NCBI RefSeq assembly: GCF_005145025.1
Contig: NZ_CP039697.1
Location: forward strand, 434,001 to 498,000
Length of the DNA: 64,000 nt
Reading direction: 5' to 3'
DNA from: Novosphingobium sp. EMRT-2
GTDB lineage: Bacteria > Pseudomonadota > Alphaproteobacteria > Sphingomonadales > Sphingomonadaceae
A program made the translations under genes and the position numbers. Under the pieces are notes generated by a model. It had not been told where the DNA came from. It was given only the letters and a program-made list of their open reading frames with translations, and made no database searches. Positions 57,046 to 64,000 of this stretch are shown here, piece after piece. Each line of letters starts with the position of its first letter. Position 1 is the stretch's first letter.

Positions 57046-58491
57046 ATGAAGCGCCATATGCTTGCCGCCGCGCTCGCCCTCTTGCCGGCGGCGGCTCTCG
57101 CGCAGAGCAACCCCGTCGCCCAGCTGGAAGGCGAACCCTATATCCACGATCCTTCCACCATCGTGGAATCGGATGGCAAGTTCTACACGTTCGGCACGTT
57201 CGGCGGCGGGCTCGTCTCCAGCGACGGATGGACCTGGACAAGCGGCCCGGTGCGCCCCGGCGGCGGCGTCGCGCCCGACGTGATCAAGCTGGGCGACCGC
57301 TATGTCGTCGCCTGGGCCGTGGGCGGCGGCGGCATGAACGGCGGACACAAGAGCGACATCAAGATCATGTGGACGAAGTCGCTCGATCCGGCGTCCAAGG
57401 ATTTCGGCTTCCACGAGATCGGCACGGTCGCCTCCAGCGACGGGGTGGAACTGCACGACGCGATCGATCCGGCGTTCCTGCTGGCCGAAGGGCACCTGTG
57501 GCTGAGCTACGGCACCTATTTCGGCACGATTCGTATGATCGAGCTCGATCCCAAAACCGCCGAGCGCCTGCCCGGGAACCAGCCCGTCGATGTGGCGATC
57601 GACATGGAAGCCACTGCGCTGCTGCACCGCGATGGCTGGTACTACCTGCTGGGCACCCACGGCACCTGCTGCGACGGCCCCAATTCCACCTACAACATCC
57701 GCGTCGGCCGCGCGCGCAGCCCGCTGGGACCGTATCTGGACAACTTCGGCGTGCCCTTGCTGAAGGGCGGCGGCAAGCTGGTCTGGGGATCGAACGGGCG
57801 CGGCATGGGCGCGGGTCATTTCGGCCTGGTCGATCTGGGCGACGGAGTGGAGAAATTCTCGTTCCACTACGAGGCTGACATGGACCGCTCGGGCCGCAGC
57901 GTGCTGGCGATCCTGCCGCTCACCTGGAAGAACGGCTGGCCCGTAGGACAGGAAAACCTGCGCCCCGGAACCTACGAGATCCAGTCCGAACGCGGCGGCG
58001 CGCTGCAACTGGCGGTGGACGAGGTGCGGCTGCCGTTCAAATGGACCGGGTTCGGGCCGCCCAAGGAACCGCTGGTGCCGGTGCCCGACCAGACGCTCGA
58101 GCAGAACCGCGCGACCTGGCCGACCGGGCCGATCCCGGTCGACATGGGCGATTACATGGTGCGGCCGCACCAGCACTGGACGATCGAGCCGGTGGCCGGC
58201 GCCGGCGGCTGGTTCGGCGCGCCCTATGTGCGGATCGTGATCGCCGGCACCAGCCGCGCGCTGGCGGCGACGCAGTCGGGCGATGTCGTGGCCGTGCCCG
58301 CCTTCACCGGCGCGCCCGAACAGCTCTGGCGGATCGACCAGCTTGCCGACGGCGCCTTCCGGATCATCCCGAAGTCCACGCCCGATCCGTTCAGGCCCCT
58401 TGCGCTGTCGGCCGTGGGCGCCAGCACGCCGCGCCTTGTCCGCTTCGATCCAGCGTCCGATGCGGGCAAGTGGACGTTCCGCCGGCCCTGA
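57046..58491 (+). CDS. GH43-family arabinanase with C-terminal ricin-like region
   Basis: A 481-aa exported enzyme; signal ends at about residue 20 (ALAQ). The GH43 propeller contains YIHDPSTIVESDG (base Asp, about 35), DAIDPAFLLAEG (about 144) and VAIDMEATALLHRDGW (acid Glu, about 190). Residues about 360-480 form a beta-trefoil-like region with repeated QxW-type ends (QHWTIEP, EQLWRID, GKWTFR), similar to ricin-type binding domains. It probably cleaves alpha-1,5-arabinan or arabinoxylan. ATG 57046 is preferred because GAGGGG lies 7 nt upstream. Confidence 0.88.
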   Translation: MKRHMLAAALALLPAAALAQSNPVAQLEGEPYIHDPSTIVESDGKFYTFGTFGGGLVSSDGWTWTSGPVRPGGGVAPDVIKLGDRYVVAWAVGGGGMNGGHKSDIKIMWTKSLDPASKDFGFHEIGTVASSDGVELHDAIDPAFLLAEGHLWLSYGTYFGTIRMIELDPKTAERLPGNQPVDVAIDMEATALLHRDGWYYLLGTHGTCCDGPNSTYNIRVGRARSPLGPYLDNFGVPLLKGGGKLVWGSNGRGMGAGHFGLVDLGDGVEKFSFHYEADMDRSGRSVLAILPLTWKNGWPVGQENLRPGTYEIQSERGGALQLAVDEVRLPFKWTGFGPPKEPLVPVPDQTLEQNRATWPTGPIPVDMGDYMVRPHQHWTIEPVAGAGGWFGAPYVRIVIAGTSRALAATQSGDVVAVPAFTGAPEQLWRIDQLADGAFRIIPKSTPDPFRPLALSAVGASTPRLVRFDPASDAGKWTFRRP

Positions 58492-58591
58492 TCCGAAAGG
58501 ACTGACAGATCGCACCGGCGCCCGGCATCATCGAACCGCTGGACTTTGGCGGAATTGCGCCCGAATAGGGGGGAAGGGCAAGGAGTGGAAC

Positions 58592-59332
58592 GTGTCGCGA
58601 AGCAAGGAACCGGTCGGGGACGGGATCGACAGGTCTGACAAATCGCTGCGGCTGCATGGCAGCATCGCGCGCGACCTTGGCATCGCCATCGTCACCGGCA
58701 AGTACCCGCCGGGCCACGTGCTGACCAGCGAGGTCGATTTTGCCGAGCGCAACCACATCTCGCGCACCGCCTATCGCGAGGCGATCCGCATCCTTGCCGC
58801 CAAGGGTCTGGTCGAAAGCCGCCCCAAGGCGGGCACCAAGATCACCGACCCCTCGCGCTGGCACATCCTCGATCCTGACGTGCTGGCCTGGACCTTCGAG
58901 GGCGAGCCCAGCCGGGCGGCGATCGACGACCTGTTCGAACTGCGCCTGATCATCGAGCCAGCCGCCGCCGAGATCGCCGCCACGCGCCGCACCGGCGCGC
59001 AACTGGCGCAGATGGGCCACGCGCTGGAGGAAATGGCGAAGCACACGCTCGCCTCCCCGCTGGGGCAGGCGGCGGACCAGGCCTTTCACTCCACGCTGCT
59101 GAAGGCCACCGGCAACATGGCGCTGATTTCGCTGGCCAGCACGATTTCGGCGGCGGTGCGGTGGACCACGATCTACAAGCAGCGCAAGCGCAAGCTGCCG
59201 CGCGATCCCCTGCCCGATCACCGCGTGCTGTTCGATGCCGTGGCCGATGGCGATGGCCCGGCCGCGCGCGCGGCGATGCAGACGCTGATCGAACTGGCCC
59301 TGGCTGATATCGACGCGCCCGCGCGCGCCTGA
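58592..59332 (+). CDS. GntR-family regulator, FadR/FCD type
   Basis: A 246-aa regulator: winged helix-turn-helix at about 22-85 (HISRTAYREAIRILAAKGLVESRPKAG) and an FCD effector domain at about 105-235, with the metal/ligand residues in ELRLIIEPAAAEIAA, ADQAFHSTLL and DHRVLFDAVADGDGPAAR. It probably represses the pentose locus in the absence of a sugar acid. GTG 58592 follows AAGGAG. A site of the proposed operator lies inside its first codons (58631). Confidence 0.9.
   Translation: MSRSKEPVGDGIDRSDKSLRLHGSIARDLGIAIVTGKYPPGHVLTSEVDFAERNHISRTAYREAIRILAAKGLVESRPKAGTKITDPSRWHILDPDVLAWTFEGEPSRAAIDDLFELRLIIEPAAAEIAATRRTGAQLAQMGHALEEMAKHTLASPLGQAADQAFHSTLLKATGNMALISLASTISAAVRWTTIYKQRKRKLPRDPLPDHRVLFDAVADGDGPAARAAMQTLIELALADIDAPARA
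58631..58641. promoter_or_regulatory. GntR operator-like site inside regulator gene
   Basis: AGGTCTGACAA agrees with TNGTNNNACNA in 10 of 11 positions and with the site at 47280 in its last nine. It lies 39 bp after the GTG start, suitable for autoregulation by roadblock. Confidence 0.45.
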
Positions 59333-59335
59333 TAG

Positions 59336-60847
59336 CTACCGCACCGGCGGCGTGATGATCCGGTACTCGCCGGCCAGGTGCATCATGCTCATCAGATAGA
59401 GCATGCCGTCGAAATAGCGCTGCTCGCCTTCGGGCATCGGCGTGTCCCACAACTCCTTGACGAAGGCGCGCGCCAGCGGCTCGGGCGTGCCCGCCAGCCC
59501 GGCCACGGCCGTGGCCGCCACCATTCCCGGCGAATGGCGCTGCGACAGGGGCTTGCCGTCCAGCGTGTAGCGATCGGCGAAGCGATCGATCCCCTCGCCC
59601 GCCAGGAAGGTCTGGATCGCGGTGCTCAGCGCTTTCTGGCGCGGGTCCTTGCCCCACCAGTTGGCATCGACCGACCAGTTGCTGGCGGTGCGCCAGCTGT
59701 CGTAACCGAACGGATAGGGCTCGCCCGTGCCCGTCGTCATGGTGCTCCCGTCAAAATAGCTGTGATCGGGGGCCAGGCCGGTGCGCGCATTGGTCACGCG
59801 CACGAAGTAATCGCGGCTGACATCGGCGGCCTTCGCCCAGAACGCGCGATCGGCCTCCGGCCCCCAGCGTGCCCACAGTTCGTAGAACGCGGGCAGGTGG
59901 TAGGACGCGTCCGACCCCGGATAGCCCACGTCCGCCACGAAGCGGACCATCGCATGGCTCTCTTCCGTCATCGGCCCCACCGCATGGGGCTTGGGCGCGG
60001 GATCGCGCCATGGCGGCGGAGGCGACTTGCCCTGCGCCGCCAGCGCCGCCGCCTCGGCCCGGTTGTTGATGCTGGGCCAGGGATGGTCGGGCTGCACGAA
60101 CGGTGCGTCGCCCGGATGGATGCGGAACGGCGGCGTCCCGGTCATGACTGCACGGTGGCGCATCGCCGTCAGGATGCGGTCGGCTTCCGCCTTGTAGTCG
60201 TAGATGCCGGTGCCGTTGCCCCAGCGGTTCGCCGCGAAATAGAGCGCCATGGCGAAGAATTCCTCGCCATCGGGCGCGGCCCCGGTGCTGCGCGGGCTGC
60301 CATCGGTGCCCATCGACCACGCGAAGTAGCCATAGGAGGGATTGGCCGGATCGGTCACCTGCATATAAGTCTTGGCCCAGTTCCACAGCGCGTCGAACTC
60401 GCGCTTGTGGTCCAGCTGGACGGCGATCATCATGCCATAGCTCATGCCTTCGGACCGGGCATCGTTGTTCGCCCAGTCGGTGACGTAGGCCAGCGTGCCG
60501 TTCGCGTTGGCGCCGGTCTCGAAGTAGAGACGCTGCTCCTGCCCGTCGCCCTGGAAGTAGGCGCGCCAGGTCGCGTCGATCCGAGCTTTCACCGCCTCGC
60601 GCGGCACCCCGAGCAGTTCGCTGAACAGGTTGCGGTAGGCGCCCGTAGCATAGGCGCCCTTGCCGTCGCCGGGATGCCGCGTGACTTTCCACAGCGGCGC
60701 TTCCTGATGCCGGGTGAAGGCCACACCCGGCGGGGCGGTGGACGCCTCGGTAACCTGCGCCTTCTTCGCGGGCTGCGCGGCGGCGGGGGCAGCCGCCGAC
60801 AAGGCCGATGCCGCGACCGGCAGGGCAAGGAGCACCAGCGCCCTCAC
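59336..60847 (-). CDS. GH8 glycosidase (reducing-end xylose-releasing exo-oligoxylanase-like)
   Basis: A 503-aa exported (alpha/alpha)6 enzyme with a signal peptide ending near PAAAQP (about 26). The general acid E133 is in NDARSEGMSYGMM; the Asp region is in ASYHLPAFYELWARWG (about 316). This layout matches GH8 Rex enzymes that remove xylose from reducing ends of xylo-oligosaccharides, which fits the neighbouring beta-xylosidase. GTG 60847 overlaps the GH3 stop (GTGA). Confidence 0.9.
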   Translation of the reverse strand: MRALVLLALPVAASALSAAAPAAAQPAKKAQVTEASTAPPGVAFTRHQEAPLWKVTRHPGDGKGAYATGAYRNLFSELLGVPREAVKARIDATWRAYFQGDGQEQRLYFETGANANGTLAYVTDWANNDARSEGMSYGMMIAVQLDHKREFDALWNWAKTYMQVTDPANPSYGYFAWSMGTDGSPRSTGAAPDGEEFFAMALYFAANRWGNGTGIYDYKAEADRILTAMRHRAVMTGTPPFRIHPGDAPFVQPDHPWPSINNRAEAAALAAQGKSPPPPWRDPAPKPHAVGPMTEESHAMVRFVADVGYPGSDASYHLPAFYELWARWGPEADRAFWAKAADVSRDYFVRVTNARTGLAPDHSYFDGSTMTTGTGEPYPFGYDSWRTASNWSVDANWWGKDPRQKALSTAIQTFLAGEGIDRFADRYTLDGKPLSQRHSPGMVAATAVAGLAGTPEPLARAFVKELWDTPMPEGEQRYFDGMLYLMSMMHLAGEYRIITPPVR

Positions 60848-63522
60848 TTCGGCAGATCCACCACGCGATCAACCTTGAACGTGGTCTCTGTGCCCGGCAG
60901 CCCGCTGTCCGGCTGACCGCCGCCCAGGTTCAGGCGATAGGCTCCGGCGAAGACCTGCCGCACGCCATCGGGCCGCACTGCCGAAAGATCGCGCGGGGAA
61001 AGTTCCAGCGTCACCGCCTTGCTTTCGCCCGGCTTCAGCGCCACCCGCTGCAGCCCGCGCAAGGCCACGCGCGGCGCGCCCGGCTGATCGGGGAAGCGCA
61101 GGTAGGCCTGCACCACTTCCTCGCCCTCGCGCGTGCCGGTGTTGGTGACCTGCGCGGTGACGCGGATGCCGTTCGCGGTGCTGCCGTCCACCGGCTCCAC
61201 CCGCGCGGGTCCATAGCCGAACGTGGTGTAGCTCAGGCCATAGCCGAAGCCATAGACCGGCTTGCCGGTGAAGTAGCGGTAGGTCCGCCCCGCCATCGCA
61301 TAGTTGGTGAAGGCCGGCAGGTCTGCCGTGTCCTTGTAGAAGGTCAGCGGCAGGCGGCCCGAGGGGTTGACCTTGCCCGAGAGCGCGTTGGCCACGGCAA
61401 GGCCGCCCGCCTGCCCCGGATACCACGCCTCCACCAGTGCATCGGCATTGTCCCTGGCCCACGACAAGTCGATCGGGCTGCCGTTCATCGTCACGACGAT
61501 CAGCGGCTTGCCCAGCGTGCGCGCGCGGATCAGCAGCTCGCGCTGGTCCATCGGCAGTTCCAGCCCGGTCTTGTCGCCGCCGTCGAAGCCTTCGATCTTG
61601 AGCGGCATTTCCTCGCCCTCGAGATCGGAGGTCAGGCCGACCACCGCCACCAGCACGTCCGTTTCGGCCGCGCCCCGCGCCAGATCGCCCCAGGGATCGT
61701 GGGTGATGCGCTTCCAGAACAGGCCCGGCCCCGCCGCGCCGCCGCCTTCCAGATCGAAGTGCAGCGGATAGCGCTCGCCCTTCTTCAGCTGGACCTCGAC
61801 GTACTTGGGCGCTTCGCCCCACAGCGAATAGCGGTCGGACCGGACCAGCGGCTTGCCGTCGATCTCCAGCGCACCTTTCACCCCGGTCACGCCCAGCTTG
61901 TAGAGACCGCTTTCCGGCGCGACGAAGAAGCCGTCCCACACCACCTTGTGCGCGTCGGAAACCTCTTTCAGCTGCATCGCGCTGCTCTGGAGATTGGCCT
62001 CGATCCGCGTAACCACCGGCCTGGCGGAGAAAGTCCGTTCGCCGCGCGGCTTCGCGGGATCGATCGCGTTGTAATAGACCGCGCGCAGGCCCGGCTGGCC
62101 ATCGGGCGTCAGGAAATTGCCGTCGGTGACGAGATCGCCGTCGGTGATCGAGGGCGCGAACGGCACCAGCGTGACCTTCGCTTCGGGCATGGCCCGGCGC
62201 AGGCCATCGACGACCGAGATCGGCGGCGCCGAATTGGGCGAGGAATAGTTGCCGCGCAGTACGCGCGTGGCATCGCCCAGCGGGCCGATCACCGCGACGC
62301 GCACGCCGGGCTTGAGCGGCAGGGCGCCGTTGTTCTTGAGCAGGACGAGGCTCTTTTCCGCCGCCTTGAGCGAAAGCTCCCATCCCTCCCGCGTGCCCAC
62401 CGCGCTCACCGGCGTGGCATTGGGCTTGCGCGCGGCGATCCCGCGCAGGTCGCCGTTGCGGTAGCGGGCCGAGAACAGGCGCACCAGCACCCGGTCAATG
62501 TCGCTATCGGTCAGGTATCCGGCCTTGAGCGCCGCCTTGTAGCGGTCCGCCAGCCCGGGGGCCTCGCCGATCGTGCCGGTGTGGCATTCGTTGTCCACGC
62601 CCGCCAGCAGCCCCGCCGCGACGCCCGAGGCGGCATCGGGCGCATACTTGTGGCGGTCGTAGATATCGACCACCGCGTCGCAATCCGAAACGACATAACC
62701 CTTGAAGCCCCACGCACCGCGCAGCCGGTCCTTCAGCAGCAAGTCGCTGGCACAGGCCGGCTGTCCATCCACGCGGTTGTAGGCGCACATGATCGACCCG
62801 GCCTTGGCCTCGACGATCGCGGCACGGAAGGCGGGCAGGTAGGTATCTTCCAGATCATGGCGCGAAACCATGATGTTGTCGGTGTGGCGCGTCGGCTCCG
62901 GCCCGGAATGCACCGCGAAGTGCTTGGGCGTGGCGATCACGTCGGGCAGGTCCGGGTTCGGCCCCTGGATGCCCTGCACATAGGCGACGCCCAGCCGGGC
63001 GGTGAGGAACGGGTCCTCGCCGTAGGTTTCCTGCCCGCGCCCCCAGCGCGGATCGCGGAAGATGTTGATGTTGGGCGCCCAGGTATCGAGCCCGGTGCCG
63101 ATCTTGCCGAGATGCCCGGTCTGCCGCGCCAGCGTATGCAACCCCTGCAACTCGGTGCTGATCACGCGCGCCACGTCATGCACCAGCGGCGGATCGAACG
63201 TGGCGGCAAGGCCGATGGATTGCGGGAAGTTGGTGGTCGGCACCGCGCCACCTGCCCCGTGCAGGCTCTCGGTCCACCAGTTGTAGGCGGGAATGCCCAG
63301 CCGCGGGATCGCCGGGGCGACATTGAGCAGCTGCTCGACCTTTTCGTCGACCGTCATCTTCGCGACCAGCGCCGAGGCGGCGCGGTCCGCTTCCGTCCAC
63401 GCCTCGGGCGCCGCCGAAGCGGCCTCGCGCGCCTGGGCCGGCGAGAACGTTAGCGCTACCATACTTGCGGCGGCGAGCAGCGAGCGCGCATGACGGCGCG
63501 CGGGCATCGAACTCTCGATCAC
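60844..63522 (-). CDS. GH3 beta-xylosidase/beta-glucosidase with PA14 domain, exported
   Basis: An 892-aa GH3 enzyme. The signal peptide runs to about residue 31. The (beta/alpha)8 domain has the nucleophile D280 in GYVVSDCDAV and RHDLEDTYLPAFR; the second domain is split by a PA14-like insert (about 495-630: GLRAVYYN, SGLYKLGVTGVKGALEIDG) and a fibronectin-III-like end follows (about 785-890). PA14-bearing members often act on xylo- or gluco-oligosaccharides. GTG 63522 is chosen on the GAGG site 8 nt upstream; ATG 63507 is an alternative. Confidence 0.9.
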   Translation of the reverse strand: MIESSMPARRHARSLLAAASMVALTFSPAQAREAASAAPEAWTEADRAASALVAKMTVDEKVEQLLNVAPAIPRLGIPAYNWWTESLHGAGGAVPTTNFPQSIGLAATFDPPLVHDVARVISTELQGLHTLARQTGHLGKIGTGLDTWAPNINIFRDPRWGRGQETYGEDPFLTARLGVAYVQGIQGPNPDLPDVIATPKHFAVHSGPEPTRHTDNIMVSRHDLEDTYLPAFRAAIVEAKAGSIMCAYNRVDGQPACASDLLLKDRLRGAWGFKGYVVSDCDAVVDIYDRHKYAPDAASGVAAGLLAGVDNECHTGTIGEAPGLADRYKAALKAGYLTDSDIDRVLVRLFSARYRNGDLRGIAARKPNATPVSAVGTREGWELSLKAAEKSLVLLKNNGALPLKPGVRVAVIGPLGDATRVLRGNYSSPNSAPPISVVDGLRRAMPEAKVTLVPFAPSITDGDLVTDGNFLTPDGQPGLRAVYYNAIDPAKPRGERTFSARPVVTRIEANLQSSAMQLKEVSDAHKVVWDGFFVAPESGLYKLGVTGVKGALEIDGKPLVRSDRYSLWGEAPKYVEVQLKKGERYPLHFDLEGGGAAGPGLFWKRITHDPWGDLARGAAETDVLVAVVGLTSDLEGEEMPLKIEGFDGGDKTGLELPMDQRELLIRARTLGKPLIVVTMNGSPIDLSWARDNADALVEAWYPGQAGGLAVANALSGKVNPSGRLPLTFYKDTADLPAFTNYAMAGRTYRYFTGKPVYGFGYGLSYTTFGYGPARVEPVDGSTANGIRVTAQVTNTGTREGEEVVQAYLRFPDQPGAPRVALRGLQRVALKPGESKAVTLELSPRDLSAVRPDGVRQVFAGAYRLNLGGGQPDSGLPGTETTFKVDRVVDLPK

Positions 63523-63598
63523 GAAGATGTCCTCTCTGGTCTTCTGGTCCGGGTGCACCCGGGCCGGCGTTCAAGCGGGGTCAGACGGGCAGGCGTGG

Positions 63599-64000
63599 TC
63601 AGACAGGCTGAAGGCCATATTCCACGATGCGGTTGATCAGGTCGCGATGGCGCGGCAGCGCCGTCAGCATGCGCGCGGTGACATCGGCGTTCTGCCCCCT
63701 CGCCCGCCGGGCGTCGCGCACCTCGGGTTCCAGCGCGCGCGCGGAGACCTCGGAGCGGAAGCCCATGCCATAGAGCACGTACTGGTAGGAGGCCGAAGGG
63801 AATACCTCGTCCACCCGGTCGAACTCCTCGTGCATATAGGGCGGCTGCCAGCGCCACAGCGCCAGCAGTTCGCGCAGGCGTTCGGGGATCGTCGCCGGGT
63901 CCATGTTGTCGCGCCAGAAGGCGGTGTCGCGGCGCTGGCTCAGCACGTAGTGCAGCTTGAGGAAATCGATGATCCGGCCCCAGCGGTACAGCGTCTTCTC
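63599..64000 (-). CDS. Tryptophan-halogenase-like flavoprotein, C-terminal part
   Basis: The last about 133 codons of a reverse-strand gene that enters from the window edge. The sequence EKTLYRWGRIIDFLKLHYVLSQRRDTAFWRDN, split by the edge and continued with PSASYQYVLYGMGF, is characteristic of the FAD-dependent tryptophan halogenase family C terminus. In sphingomonads such genes often sit beside TonB receptors and SapC-like genes within carbohydrate loci and need not halogenate tryptophan. The N-terminal FAD motif lies outside the window. Confidence 0.85.
   Translation of the reverse strand, partial: EKTLYRWGRIIDFLKLHYVLSQRRDTAFWRDNMDPATIPERLRELLALWRWQPPYMHEEFDRVDEVFPSASYQYVLYGMGFRSEVSARALEPEVRDARRARGQNADVTARMLTALPRHRDLINRIVEYGLQPV

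Noticed and set aside
60808..63453. 881-residue + strand open frame opposite the GH3 gene
   Set aside because: It is antisense to a gene with intact GH3 motifs and shows no family signature.
63549..63562. 14-bp palindrome CCGGGTGCACCCGG as an operator
   Set aside because: It is a single copy of simple GC content between the halogenase-like gene and the GH3 start, with no related copy seen.

Overview
The window looks like a piece of an alphaproteobacterial genome, most likely a Sphingomonadaceae member such as Novosphingobium. This is inferred from the high GC content, several TonB-dependent receptors, Tat- and Sec-exported glycosidases, GTG starts, and gene families (GH127, GH95, GH8, AraD1, FucP, tryptophan halogenase-like) typical of that group. 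No rRNA, tRNA, CRISPR array or insertion sequence was seen. Nearly all of the window is coding, and genes are often joined by 4-bp ATGA or GTGA stop/start overlaps. No gene-free stretch exceeds about 260 bases.

Four blocks can be told apart. (1) Bases 1-12,730: a catabolic or uptake module with a truncated LacI regulator, a cytochrome P450, two MFS transporters, a TonB receptor, a di-haem peroxidase-like protein, an OmpA-like protein, and a coupled operon of CapA-like, EamA/DMT-like and MmgE/PrpD proteins. Three copies of a LacI-type operator (about TGCAAGCGCTTACA) tie these transcripts together. (2) Bases 12,770-19,700: a phosphorus-scavenging block with a TonB receptor, a PhnZ/TmpB-like HD-domain oxygenase, a Tat-exported phospholipase C and a class A-type acid phosphatase. 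Two TGGTATA..CCA operators resemble the PhnF (GntR) site. (3) Bases 19,670-33,620: an unassigned catabolic regulon around a second LacI regulator and three near-identical palindromes (core TTGCATTCGAATGCAA). It holds two catabolic HisD-like dehydrogenases, an SDR, an HpcH/HpaI aldolase, an amidase, a bicupin, an alpha/beta hydrolase, a double SnoaL-like protein, a TonB receptor and an MFS transporter.

(4) Bases 33,670-63,520: a plant hemicellulose/arabinan locus. Exported enzymes (GH127, GH27, a CE1-like esterase, GH95, GH51, two GH43, GH8, GH3) release L-arabinose, D-xylose, galactose and fucose-type sugars. A FucP-type permease, a mutarotase, the non-phosphorylative L-arabinose pathway (dehydrogenase, dehydratase, AraD1 dehydratase, semialdehyde dehydrogenase) and the xylose isomerase/xylulokinase pair handle the monosaccharides. 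A GntR/FCD regulator at the end probably acts at TAGTCTGACAA-like sites. The window closes in the 3' part of a tryptophan-halogenase-like gene.

The most novel-looking part is block 3, an apparently complete but substrate-unknown pathway with a clear, testable operator. Blocks 1 and 2 are also coherent small regulons whose substrates are not evident from sequence.
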